Origin: Chitinophagaceae bacterium
GTDB taxonomy: Bacteria > Bacteroidota > Bacteroidia > Chitinophagales > Chitinophagaceae
DNA length: 64,000 bases
NCBI GenBank assembly: GCA_014379345.1
Contig: JACMLY010000010.1
Span: 62,001-126,000, forward strand
Direction of reading: 5' to 3'
Below the pieces are notes generated by a model. That model was not told the DNA's origin, did not search any database, and was given only the letters and a program-made list of their open reading frames with translations. Of this stretch, positions 25,799 to 34,626 are shown piece after piece (positions within the stretch are counted from its first letter, which is position 1; each line of letters opens with the position of its first letter). The position numbers were made by a program, and so were the translations under genes.

Positions 25799-26144
25799 TC
25801 AAAATTTTTTTCTACGGTACATGTCCCTTGTAGCCATTGATCAAAGAGTTCACCATGTAAAGTTTGCCATGCAGGATTCATTAACTCAATTAGTTTTTGC
25901 TTTTCATCGCGTGACCATTTTTTAATTCTTTTTCCGTCGTGATAGCATCATTAATATATTTGAACTCTTCGTAATAAATTAAGAAATAACATCGGTATTT
26001 ACCGGCAAACGTTTTAGAATTGCCTCTATTAATATAATGTTCAAGAATCCTTTGGGGCAGATCGTCTGTAACACCGATGTACAACACAGTTCTGAGTTGA
26101 CTAGTAACAATGTAAACGTAATATTTTTCTTGTGAAACTTTCAA
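25795..26144 (-). pseudogene. GIY-YIG nuclease-like gene with one frameshift
   Basis: The first part (26144 down to about 25920) encodes a GIY-YIG domain: KYYVYIVTS, VLYIGVTDDLPQRILEH and YYEEF with AITTEKE. This frame ends early at 25890. Reading on in the other frame from the A-rich stretch (bases 25918-25933) gives KKWSRDEKQKLIELMNPAW, exactly the C-terminal pattern of this family, and reaches a stop at 25795-25797. One inserted base in the A-run would restore about 116 residues ending in an ATGA overlap with hutI. The apparent start is TTG, with no in-frame ATG nearby. The gene is probably decayed, though a homopolymer sequencing error cannot be excluded. Confidence 0.75.
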
Positions 26145-26214
26145 GATACCTAAAATACAGGTTTTGTTTTTTCATGAATGCGTGAATTCAATTTTATAAT
26201 TGAGAAAAAACTGA

Positions 26215-26431
26215 TTTTCATCTCGACCAACACGGACAGATTTCCATGATTGGCGGATCTCCGCTATTCATCGCACCAATAAACCATTGTCATCTCGACC
26301 GATAGGAAGAGATCTCTTGGATTGAGAAATGTCAGCTATTCGTCGAAACCAAAAATGTAAAGAGATTTCTCACTACGCGGCATGGTTTCGCAATAGCCAG
26401 ACCAAAAGCGCTCCGTTCGAAATGGCAATTG
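26215..26431. repeat. REP-like element with TCATCTCGACC termini
   Basis: The stretch 26287-26431 begins TTGTCATCTCGACCGATAGG and ends TTCGAAATGGCAA, with internal inverted GAGATCTC/GAGATTTCTCACT words, a pattern common in Bacteroidota intergenic repeats. A degenerate partial copy (TCATCTCGACC, TCCGCTATTCATCGCACC) precedes it at 26215-26280. It occupies most of the 368-base gap before terC. Confidence 0.6.
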
Positions 26432-26512
26432 GTTCTTTATGATTGAAACAGACAGCCGGGGCATGCTATTTATAACATTCTTACACTAATTTCCCGTTCA
26501 TAAATCATCATT

Positions 26513-27301
26513 ATGCAATTTCCAGATTTCGCGGATCCTTCTGTATGGATAAGCCTGCTCACTCTTAGTTTTCTTGAAATAGTTCTTGGGGTTGATAATA
26601 TCATCTTTATTTCTATCGTAGCAAGCAAACTGCGTGAAGAGCAGCAGGAAAAGGCCCGGAAGCTCGGTTTGATCCTGGCCATGTTTTTCAGGATCGGACT
26701 TCTACTGGCAATTACCTGGATGATCCGACTCATAACCCCTCTTTTTACGATTGGATTTATCAAAGGTCCTGATGACCTGCCTATTGGCATTAGTTGGAAA
26801 GACATTATCCTGTTTGCCGGGGGGGTGTTTCTTATTGCCAAAAGCACGCTTGAGATCCATCATAAATTAGAACAATCAAACCAATCTGATGATACAAAAA
26901 CGTATTCAGGGTTTACTGCGGTAATTGTGCAGATCATATTGGTGGATGCCGTTTTTTCTTTTGATTCGATACTCACGGCCATTGGCTTAGTAGAAAATGT
27001 CATAATAATGATTATAGCTGTAGTGATCTCAATGCTGATTATGATCGGCTATTCCGGAGTGATCACACGTTTTATTAATAAGCATCCTACTTTTCAGATG
27101 CTGGCGCTTACATTTTTAATTCTTATCGGCGTTTTACTGGTTGCAGAAAGTTTTCATCAAAAGATCAGTAAGAGTTATGTGTATACAGCGATCGCATTCT
27201 CATTGATAGTAGAGCTCCTGAACATGCGCATAAGAAAAAAACAGCCTGTTCAATTGAATACCGGACCGGCAAAAGAAAAAAAAGACGATAAGCCGAACTA
27301 A
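26513..27301 (+). CDS. TerC-family membrane protein
   Basis: A 262-residue integral membrane protein of the TerC family, members of which are linked to tellurite resistance, metal export at the secretion machinery and manganese homeostasis. The conserved acidic motifs LEIVLGVDNIIFIS (residues about 21-34) and DAVFSFDSILTAIG (about 147-160) lie in membrane helices and are thought to bind metal. About seven helices and the usual short YkoY-type length are present. It stands alone; no ter or toxic-metal genes are next to it. Confidence 0.88.
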   Translation: MQFPDFADPSVWISLLTLSFLEIVLGVDNIIFISIVASKLREEQQEKARKLGLILAMFFRIGLLLAITWMIRLITPLFTIGFIKGPDDLPIGISWKDIILFAGGVFLIAKSTLEIHHKLEQSNQSDDTKTYSGFTAVIVQIILVDAVFSFDSILTAIGLVENVIIMIIAVVISMLIMIGYSGVITRFINKHPTFQMLALTFLILIGVLLVAESFHQKISKSYVYTAIAFSLIVELLNMRIRKKQPVQLNTGPAKEKKDDKPN

Positions 27302-27309
27302 TTTATCTT

Positions 27310-27345
27310 TTCGTGTCCTTCGTGAACGCAAAGAGGAGACACGAA
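27310..27345. repeat. Short remnant related to family I
   Basis: TTCGTGTCCTTCGTG and GAGACACGAAGGA form a short inverted pair using family I words, between the convergent terC and GH15 genes. It may be a deleted copy and could also act as a terminator stem. Confidence 0.5.
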
Positions 27346-27368
27346 GGAATTAAAAGGCTTCTTAGCTA

Positions 27369-29147
27369 TCAGATAAAATCGTTATCCTCTATCTTCTTTG
27401 CTATTCTGAACGCAGCATTGATCAGGCCTACATGGCTGTATGTTTGGGGAAAATTGCCCCATTGCGAACCATCCAAAGCAACATCTTCGCTGAATATTCC
27501 AAGGTGGTTGCTGAATTTGAGAAGATTGTTAAGATTATCGATGGCATCATTGGTGCGCCCTACACAGGCCAGCGCGTCAACATACCAAAACGCACAAACC
27601 AGGAAGGTGCTTTCAGGTTCTCCAAAATCATCGTAATGTTTATAGCGGTAAAACAATCCTTTATCGGCAAGCAATTCCTTTTCCATAGCCATTATATGAT
27701 CCTTTGCTTTTTGCGAATCATGATCAAGGTAGTTCATGGTGATCAGCATCAGCGTGCTGGCATCCAGGTTCGTTGAGTTCATTGCCTGCGCATACACTTT
27801 TTGTTTAGGATCGTAACATTTTTCAATCAGGGTAGCGGCTTCCATCGCCAATGACTGAGCCTTTTTCATCAGCACCTCATCCTTGAAAGTTTGCCCGATC
27901 TTGAAAGCAGCCTTTGCGCCTGCCCAATGAAATAAAAGAGTGTAAGTATGTACCTGTTTTGAATTTCTGAATTCCCACAACCCGGCATCTTCAATATTTC
28001 TTGTTCTTTCGATGTTTTGTAATAACCAGGGAACGATTTTCGAGTAACTGCTTTTTTTGGTGAAGGTCAAACGTTTATCAACATATAACGGAAGCAATCC
28101 TACCATTACCTGTCCATATACATCATTCTGAATCTGTTCATAGGCCTTATTACCGATCCTGACGGGCTTGTTATTTTTATACCCTGCCAGGTCAAGCTCA
28201 ATTTCATGCAGGTCTTTTTCGCCGGTGATCGAATACAATGGCTGCAGGCTATCCGTGCTGTTGTGAATAATATTATGAATGAAATCGAAATATTTTTCGA
28301 GTTCTTCAAAGTGCCCGATCTGGTTGAAAGCTCTCAACGTATAGTACGCATCCCGAAACCAGCAAAACCGGTAATCCCAGTTGCGCGAGCTATCATGAAA
28401 TTCAGGCAAACTCGTTGTACCCGATGCAATGATACCGCCTGTATCCTCGTACTGGTGCAACTTCAAGATCAGGGCCGACCGGATGATCTCTTCCTGATAA
28501 ATATGTGGTATATAACAGCTCTTTACCCAGCTTTGCCAGTAGCGGGTGGTTTTGTTAATGAAATCTTCGGCAGTTTCTACCAACGGCGCTTCCAGCGGTT
28601 CGCCATATGTAAGTATCACATAACGGTTTTGGTCCAACACGAAGGATTGCTCCTGTAAAATATAGCTCAGGGGTACATCGGTAGTGATACGAACCTGCGA
28701 CGAAAGATTCAGGTAACGGATATGATTGCTGCCTGTAACGATCTCAGGAATTATCTTTCCGTAATCGCCCCTCGGTGAACAGCATATTTTTATGACCGGG
28801 CTCCCACTCATCCATTCGATCTTTCTAACCAACATGGAGGGCTTAAACTGTCTTTCGTGTATTAACATGCGAGGCGCGCAATCCACAACACGGAAACGTC
28901 CGTCAGCAGTAACAAACTCAGTACATAAGAGGTTAGTATTCTGAATATAATATTGAGATGATTCAAATTCAGAATTATAGGGTTTAATAGAAAAATTGCC
29001 ACCTTTTTCCTCGTCGATCAATGAACCGAAGAGAAAGCTACTGTCGAATCGCGGAAGGCACATCCATTTTACGTCAGCATTTGTATTTATGTAAGCGAGA
29101 TAAGAACAATTACCAATTACCCCCATGTTGTACTTATGAATAGGCAT
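27369..29147 (-). CDS. Glycoside hydrolase family 15 (glucoamylase/trehalase-like)
   Basis: A 592-residue cytoplasmic GH15 protein. The N-terminal beta-sandwich starts with GVIGNCSYLAYINTNADVKWMC; the alpha/alpha-barrel holds NWDYRFCWFRDAYYTL, the general-acid region AGLWEFRNS and the second Glu in PESTFLVCAFWY. Bacterial GH15 enzymes of this branch act on trehalose or on small alpha-glucans. The gene follows the trehalose-phosphate synthase/phosphatase gene, overlapping it by 14 bases if ATG at 29147 is used (29126 is an alternative), so trehalose turnover is likely. No signal peptide is seen. Confidence 0.87.
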   Translation of the reverse strand: MPIHKYNMGVIGNCSYLAYINTNADVKWMCLPRFDSSFLFGSLIDEEKGGNFSIKPYNSEFESSQYYIQNTNLLCTEFVTADGRFRVVDCAPRMLIHERQFKPSMLVRKIEWMSGSPVIKICCSPRGDYGKIIPEIVTGSNHIRYLNLSSQVRITTDVPLSYILQEQSFVLDQNRYVILTYGEPLEAPLVETAEDFINKTTRYWQSWVKSCYIPHIYQEEIIRSALILKLHQYEDTGGIIASGTTSLPEFHDSSRNWDYRFCWFRDAYYTLRAFNQIGHFEELEKYFDFIHNIIHNSTDSLQPLYSITGEKDLHEIELDLAGYKNNKPVRIGNKAYEQIQNDVYGQVMVGLLPLYVDKRLTFTKKSSYSKIVPWLLQNIERTRNIEDAGLWEFRNSKQVHTYTLLFHWAGAKAAFKIGQTFKDEVLMKKAQSLAMEAATLIEKCYDPKQKVYAQAMNSTNLDASTLMLITMNYLDHDSQKAKDHIMAMEKELLADKGLFYRYKHYDDFGEPESTFLVCAFWYVDALACVGRTNDAIDNLNNLLKFSNHLGIFSEDVALDGSQWGNFPQTYSHVGLINAAFRIAKKIEDNDFI

Positions 29148-31371
29148 GCGGCTTTTCTGTTTTAATCGATGTAACAAATTGTTTCAGGAATGGCAATACT
29201 TCTTCTTGCGACATAAGGTTATATTTTGCACTGCTGGCTGTGTTTCCGACTTTAATGGTTACTGCCATTTGCTCAAGCGTCCTGAACATGTCTTCATCGG
29301 TTGTATCATCTCCCATGCATAAAATAAAATCAGGCCTGAACATATTGATAAGTTTTGTAGCGGTAATCCCTTTATCGATCCCGGTCATTCTTATTTCAAG
29401 CACTTTATTTCCATCAATGATTTGCAGAGAGGTGTTCACTGTTAATTGTTGCAGGGAATTAAGCAATTCCCTGGAACGGATAAAGCCGAGATCAGGATTG
29501 GTATTCCGGTAGTGCCAGGTTAAAGTGTTTCTTTTTTCCTCAACAAAAGATCCTGCACAACGAGTTGTGAATAATTGTAAGATCGGCCTTATCTGGTCTT
29601 TCCATTCGGGGAGTACTGTTGACTGCTGATCCCAGTCCGAGTTCTTTCTTTTTATAAAGGCGCCATGTTCGGCCACCATATGAGCAGGGAGATGGCCAAG
29701 CCATTTATCCAATGTTTCCGTATCACGGCCGCTGATGATCACAATCTCGTTTCGCTCATCGGAGCAGAGCTTGTCCAATACAGCAAGTACTTCAGCCGAA
29801 GGTTCGGCTTTGGAGGGAATATTGGTAAACGGAGTTAAAGTACCATCATAATCCAGTAAGATGCAACGCCTGGAAGCAATTTCAAAATCATGCAAAATTT
29901 TTTTGATTTGCCTGGATGTAAGCAACCTTACACTTGTTTTTTCCTGCATCTGTTTGATATTATCCAATTGATCCAGGAAATCATTTACCCACCTCACAAC
30001 ATCATATTGCTTCAATCGCTCCTGCATCATTGACATTCTCTCTATCTGCTCGTGAAGCGGCATTGTCAGTGCATCATTAATGGCTTTTGCAACCTCACTG
30101 GAATCAGTAGGGTTTACCAGCAACGCTTCATTCAGTTCATTCGCCGCCCCTGTTAATTCGCTTAATATTAGAACGCCAGTGCGCTCTGTGCGGCTGGCTA
30201 CAAATTCCTTTGCGACCAGGTTCATGCCGTCACGCAATGGTGTTATCAGTGCTACGTCTGCGGCTTTATAGAAGGCAGACAATTCATTAAATGAAAGATG
30301 ATTGTAACGGTAATTGATCGGTTGCCAATGAAAGGTTGAAAATTTTCCATTGATGGTGCTTATTTTTTCTTCGATATCCCTTTTCCTTTTATAGTATGCC
30401 GGTATAGCATCGCGAGACGGAACAATGTTCAAGGCAAATATTACTTTTTCACGCCATTCCGGAAACGTTTCCAGGAATTCTTCAAACCCCTGCAAACGGA
30501 ACATCAACCCTTTAGAATAATCGAGCCTGTCGACAGAGAAAATGATCTTACTGTATTTCAGTTTTTCAACAACAAGATCTTTCAGTTTTAGTACATCTTC
30601 ATTGGCGTTGGCATCCTGGAATTTTTCATAATCAATCCCGATCGGAAAAAGTTCCGTTTTGATCAATCGTTTACCATATTGAATGGTATTGAACTGGCTA
30701 TCGACCCGAAGGATCATTTTGGCAGACTGAATAAAATGCTGCACATAATCATGTGTGTGAAAGCCGATCAGGTCTGCACCGAGCATGCCTTGCAACACAG
30801 ATGCTTTCCAACTTGTAGGCAACAACCTGAAAATTTCATATGATGGAAAGGGAATATGAAGAAAGAATCCAATCGTAAGGTCCGGTCTTTTCTTTCTAAG
30901 GATCTGGGGAACCAGCATCAACTGGTAGTCATGCACCCAGATGATATCATCTTTTTTTGCAAAGGAGAGGATCTTCTCAGCAAATAGAAAATTTACCTGG
31001 ATATAGGATTCATAATACTCCTTATCGTATTCCGCTAGAAAAGGGAAATAATGAAAAAGCGGCCAAAGCGTTGAATTGGAGAACCCATTATAGTAACTAT
31101 CGTATACGTCGGGCTCGATATAAATCGGCTCAACGCGAAAATTAGAAGTCTTAATGGTTTTATCCTTTACCTTTTTCCAGATCTGGGGAGAAAAATCCAC
31201 ACTACCGATCCAGATATGTTCTCTGAATTTTTTGCCTTCTCCGCTGGTTTTCTCCAGGTAACTTTTAAGGGCGGATACCAGACCTCCTGAGCTTTGCCTC
31301 AGGATAAAGTCTCCTCCGCTTTTTTCAACAGAAAAAGGCAATCGGTTCGATACGATAATAAGTCGGCTCAT
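29134..31371 (-). CDS. Bifunctional trehalose-6-phosphate synthase/phosphatase
   Basis: A 745-residue fusion. The N-terminal GT20 domain (about residues 1-470) has SNRLPFSVEK, WVHDYQLMLVPQ, VDRLDYSKGL and the C-terminal LTGAANELNEALLVNP; it makes trehalose-6-phosphate from a nucleoside-diphosphate glucose and glucose-6-phosphate. The C-terminal HAD domain (about 500-735) has LLDYDGTLTP, IISGRD and GDDTTDEDMF and removes the phosphate. This fused form is usual in Bacteroidota. It is the first gene of a two-gene operon with the GH15 gene. Trehalose is an osmolyte and storage sugar. Confidence 0.94.
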   Translation of the reverse strand: MSRLIIVSNRLPFSVEKSGGDFILRQSSGGLVSALKSYLEKTSGEGKKFREHIWIGSVDFSPQIWKKVKDKTIKTSNFRVEPIYIEPDVYDSYYNGFSNSTLWPLFHYFPFLAEYDKEYYESYIQVNFLFAEKILSFAKKDDIIWVHDYQLMLVPQILRKKRPDLTIGFFLHIPFPSYEIFRLLPTSWKASVLQGMLGADLIGFHTHDYVQHFIQSAKMILRVDSQFNTIQYGKRLIKTELFPIGIDYEKFQDANANEDVLKLKDLVVEKLKYSKIIFSVDRLDYSKGLMFRLQGFEEFLETFPEWREKVIFALNIVPSRDAIPAYYKRKRDIEEKISTINGKFSTFHWQPINYRYNHLSFNELSAFYKAADVALITPLRDGMNLVAKEFVASRTERTGVLILSELTGAANELNEALLVNPTDSSEVAKAINDALTMPLHEQIERMSMMQERLKQYDVVRWVNDFLDQLDNIKQMQEKTSVRLLTSRQIKKILHDFEIASRRCILLDYDGTLTPFTNIPSKAEPSAEVLAVLDKLCSDERNEIVIISGRDTETLDKWLGHLPAHMVAEHGAFIKRKNSDWDQQSTVLPEWKDQIRPILQLFTTRCAGSFVEEKRNTLTWHYRNTNPDLGFIRSRELLNSLQQLTVNTSLQIIDGNKVLEIRMTGIDKGITATKLINMFRPDFILCMGDDTTDEDMFRTLEQMAVTIKVGNTASSAKYNLMSQEEVLPFLKQFVTSIKTEKPHAYS

Positions 31372-31469
31372 GAATAGGCTATAGGTTTGCCATAATTACC
31401 CAAAAATTGAGCCATTCAACGGAGTATATTCGTGGATGTTATAATAAAAACAGCCAGGCCTGTAAAGCA

Positions 31470-31495
31470 AAAAGAGCTCAATGTTGAGCTCTTTT
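31470..31495 (-). terminator. Terminator hairpin of the RRM gene
   Basis: A perfect 12-bp stem (AAAAGAGCTCAA and its complement) with a 2-base loop lies 25 bases after the stop of the RRM gene. The arms themselves give T-runs on either strand. Confidence 0.8.
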
Positions 31496-31519
31496 ACAAT
31501 ATCGATGATCAAAACCTGT

Positions 31520-31813
31520 TTACCATCTTTTGTTGCTGCTGCCACCACGTGAAAATCCACCATTGCCGGCTTCTTTTTCTCTTGCAACAGAAACTGACAA
31601 TGCACGTCCTTCAATTTCCTTATTGTTAAGGGCCGTCATTGCCTCTTTACCATTTTCCTCAGACGACATTTCAACAAATCCAAAACCACGTGATCTGTCT
31701 GTCACCTTATCCATAATTACTTTAGCAGAAGTTACTTCGCCAAATTTTGAAAACAAAGTCTTTAAATCTTCGGAAGTTGTGTGAAAACTTAAATTTGAAA
31801 CATAGATGTTCAT
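31520..31813 (-). CDS. RRM-type RNA-binding protein
   Basis: A 97-residue cytoplasmic protein with one RNA recognition motif. RNP2 is IYVSNL (residues 3-8) and RNP1 is RGFGFVEM (about 43-50); a Gly/Ser-rich tail (NGGFSRGGSSNKRW) follows. Such small RRM proteins are abundant in Bacteroidota and cyanobacteria and may act as RNA chaperones or post-transcriptional regulators. The leader upstream (31814 to about 31980) is A/T-rich and could hold regulation. A strong hairpin terminates the transcript. Confidence 0.92.
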   Translation of the reverse strand: MNIYVSNLSFHTTSEDLKTLFSKFGEVTSAKVIMDKVTDRSRGFGFVEMSSEENGKEAMTALNNKEIEGRALSVSVAREKEAGNGGFSRGGSSNKRW

Positions 31814-32056
31814 AAAACAAAAATTAAATAATAAATAAAAAATACTTGATTTAAGACAGAAGCAAAGAGTAAAAAAGAAGAAAACTTACCGGGAGAAGAA
31901 GTAAAAATCATCTAAATACGGTGTGCCGCAAAACTTACAATCCCGGTGAAGATACAATTATTAATACTAAAGAGTCAATTATCTTCGGATTCAACTGTTA
32001 AAAGTAATGCTGCGATAGAACAGAAGGATTTGCAGGTACACTGTCGCAAATAATAA

Positions 32057-32180
32057 TTCTCTATGTTTTTTCTATGTTTCTATGATCCTATTTGGTAAAA
32101 GCTGTTTCACAGTTTTGAAGATTGCCTAATTAAGGTCATTTTACCACATAGGATCATAGAAACATAGGAGGAACATAGAA
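32057..32180. repeat. Family II inverted repeat (copy 2)
   Basis: Arms of about 42 bases with TCTATGTTTCTATGATCCTA and its complement enclose a 38-base loop with CACAGTTTTGAAGATTGCC. The loop is the reverse complement of that of the copy at 39152-39272, so the two elements lie in opposite orientation. It fills the space between the RRM leader and the MFS gene. Confidence 0.88.
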
Positions 32181-32216
32181 TTTCTTATTATGAACTGATT
32201 TTGGTTAGGTTAGGAC

Positions 32217-33452
32217 CTATCTCTCAACGAAATTCAACTCTTTCCCAAAAGTTTCCCTGGTATATAGGACCGATATAAATCCCGTGACGAGAACAACTAC
32301 CCCGGTGATCCATGCGGCGGTCACATAATTATTGAGAGCACTATCGCTGCGAAGGAATTTGAACAAAATGATGATCAGCGGCAGAAAGCCTCTCACGAGA
32401 TTGGGAATAGAAATGGCTGCGGTAGCCCTTAGATTGGTTCCAAATTGTTCTGCACTCATGGTTATATACAATACTGAAATACCCGAACCAAAACCAAGGC
32501 CCATACACAGCAGGTACATATTAAATGCATTACCCCCTCCTTTTAATGCAAAAAATAAAAAAATAAAAACGGAAACAATGCCATAAAAGATCAGGAGGGT
32601 TTTTTTCCGGCTTTTGATATAATTGCTGATAATACCGGCCGCCATGTCACCGAAAGCAAGCGCTACATATTGAAGCATCAATGCCTTTGGCTGGTCGAAG
32701 CCGGTGATGCCAAACTGCTTAGCAAATTCATCCGAAAAGCTGATGAGAATACCGATCACATACCATACCGGCAATCCGATGGTAATGGCACGCAGGTAGC
32801 GAAGAAATCGCTCCCGGTTATTGAAGAACATGAAAAAATTTCCCATCTGCACATTGGCCTGCTTGGTAGAATCATACATACCGCTTTCTAAAACACTCAC
32901 CCTTAAAAATAATAGGGCTATACCCATGCCGCCTCCAATGAAATAACACAGTCGCCAATCCTCACCACTGATCGAGTAAATAAAGTAGGCCGCGATGGTT
33001 CCCATAACGCCGCTGGTAGCTATAATTGCGGCACCGATGCCTCTTTTTTCTTTTGGCAGCATTTCACTTGTAAGAGTAATACTGGCGCCAAGCTCGCCCG
33101 CTAAACCCAGTCCCGCGATGAAACGCAACCAGCTATATTGATCAATATCGGTAACAAATCCATTTGCAATGGTGGCTAAAGAGTAGAGCAGGATAGATCC
33201 GAACAAAACGTTCTTTCGTCCTTTTTTATCGCCCAGTATACCCCAAAGGATGCCGCCGATGGTAAGACCGAGCATTTGCCAGATCAGTATATCCTCGCCA
33301 ACATTTTTCATGTCTACTTCAGCAACTCCAAGTTCTTTGAAACTGGAACGTCGAACAATGTTAAATAGAAGCAGATCATATATGTCAACAAAAAAACCCA
33401 ACGCACCCACAATCACCGGAAGAGAAAAAATACCGTATTGCTTTTGCTGCAT
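32217..33452 (-). CDS. MFS transporter (sugar/organic acid porter type)
   Basis: A 411-residue integral membrane protein with about twelve helices. The loop 2-3 motif GILGDKKGRKNVLFGS and the helix-4/5 region FIAGLGLAGELGASITLTSEMLPKEKRG are typical of the sugar-porter and metabolite/H+ symporter branches. The substrate cannot be assigned. No pathway genes lie next to it in the same direction. The family II element is just beyond its 3' end. Confidence 0.85.
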   Translation of the reverse strand: MQQKQYGIFSLPVIVGALGFFVDIYDLLLFNIVRRSSFKELGVAEVDMKNVGEDILIWQMLGLTIGGILWGILGDKKGRKNVLFGSILLYSLATIANGFVTDIDQYSWLRFIAGLGLAGELGASITLTSEMLPKEKRGIGAAIIATSGVMGTIAAYFIYSISGEDWRLCYFIGGGMGIALLFLRVSVLESGMYDSTKQANVQMGNFFMFFNNRERFLRYLRAITIGLPVWYVIGILISFSDEFAKQFGITGFDQPKALMLQYVALAFGDMAAGIISNYIKSRKKTLLIFYGIVSVFIFLFFALKGGGNAFNMYLLCMGLGFGSGISVLYITMSAEQFGTNLRATAAISIPNLVRGFLPLIIILFKFLRSDSALNNYVTAAWITGVVVLVTGFISVLYTRETFGKELNFVER

Positions 33453-33728
33453 GCTAATCGTTTTGGTGTACTAAACTAACAATTACAGGGGATGAACCTT
33501 TAATAAATGAAAATACAGAAATATGTACTCTTAACGATGCTAAAAAATTTAAATTGAATCCGGCTTTTTATGCAAACAAAACAGGGATGAATAAAATGAA
33601 GAAACCGATAAGGTTTTTCGGGAAGCAGTTGATCCTTTGTATGCATCGTGTATTCAGAGGATCTATTGCTTATGAGAAGAAAATCCTTACCCGTTTTGGA
33701 TCTGTATCGGCCATCGACGGCGCGGTAT
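33453..33728. other. Gap without recognisable gene
   Basis: Short overlapping frames exist on both strands here but none has a recognisable domain or a plausible start context. No inverted repeat of the families described in this window was seen. Confidence 0.5.
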
Positions 33729-34358
33729 TTAGAATTTCCCAAACTTCACGGTAGCATTATACGATACGCCCCTGAGATCCGAATCGTCCAATCCGCGTCC
33801 ATCACTGCCGAATGTGGCGCGGTAAGAAACACCTGGACTAAGACGCATCCATTTAAACAAATTTATTTCCAGTTGTACACCTGGTTCCGCCACTACGAAC
33901 CAGTTCTCATCGCTGGTGTTATTATGGCTGTTATGATCCCAGTCATCACGCTGATATTGCAATGTAAAACCGGCGCCACCAAACATATGAAAGGCCAGGT
34001 GAATGGGTTTGTCTGAATTCATCACATATTCCGTAACCAAACCGAATTGGCCGTACTGCCAGGTTCTGCTTTGATTGGGATCAGTACTGAATTGCTGCGG
34101 AACCCGAAGGTTATTGGTGGATGCGGCAGCACCTACTCCTACCATCACCCGGTGATTGATGTACCAGCCGCCGTATAAGCCCGCTAAATTGGTATAATCG
34201 CCCCTGATAGTGGTAAACTTATTTGTAAGGGCAGCATAACCACCGGATGATTGGAGGTTTCCTCTAAAAATGGTTTTAACACGACCATCCTGTGCGATAA
34301 CCTGTGTGCTCAATACAGTTAGCACAACTGCAATCATTGCCTGTAATTGTCTTTTCAT
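33729..34358 (-). CDS. Predicted small outer-membrane beta-barrel protein
   Basis: A 209-residue protein with signal peptide MKRQLQAMIAVVLTVLSTQVIAQ. The mature part shows alternating hydrophobic strands, many Tyr/Trp/Gly, and a C-terminal SYNATVKFGKF ending in Phe, which fits an eight-stranded porin-like barrel. No family name is certain. ATG at 34358 begins the signal peptide. It is monocistronic; role unknown. Confidence 0.65.
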   Translation of the reverse strand: MKRQLQAMIAVVLTVLSTQVIAQDGRVKTIFRGNLQSSGGYAALTNKFTTIRGDYTNLAGLYGGWYINHRVMVGVGAAASTNNLRVPQQFSTDPNQSRTWQYGQFGLVTEYVMNSDKPIHLAFHMFGGAGFTLQYQRDDWDHNSHNNTSDENWFVVAEPGVQLEINLFKWMRLSPGVSYRATFGSDGRGLDDSDLRGVSYNATVKFGKF

Positions 34359-34488
34359 AACTATTATTGTTTTATTTAGGGTATAACAATTCAACAAAGG
34401 TTTACCCCTATCGGAGGAATTATTTTTTTTAATTTGTGGGAAGAGAACAGAAATATTATTGTTTGTTTAAATTTTGAAATACCTGTCC

Positions 34489-34607
34489 CTATGTCCCTCT
34501 CTGCCTTCCCTCCATTGCCTGTGGTTAAAAAACTCTTGCCTTCGAAGAGACCTCATGTTTAGGACCGAAGTTTAACCACAGACGTACAGGAGGGAAGGCA
34601 CAGAGGT
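34489..34607. repeat. Family IV inverted repeat (copy 2)
   Basis: Arms with CTGCCTTCCC, CTGTGGTTAAA and their complements lie around a loop AAACTCTTGCCTTCGAAGAG...GTTTAGGACC, closely like the loop of the copy at 36185-36297. It ends about 20 bases before the ThuA start codon. Confidence 0.85.
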
Positions 34608-34626
34608 GTTTGAATTATCAAGTATC

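Noticed and set aside
25890..26144. Programmed frameshift in the GIY-YIG gene
   Set aside because: The A-run is not in a recognisable slippery context with a stimulatory structure, and no family member known to me uses recoding; decay or a base error is simpler.
28206..28658. 150-codon plus-strand frame inside the GH15 gene
   Set aside because: Antisense shadow of a well-supported gene, with no domain.
33648..34016. 122-codon plus-strand frame opposite the small barrel gene
   Set aside because: Overlaps a signal-peptide-bearing gene on the other strand and shows no domain.
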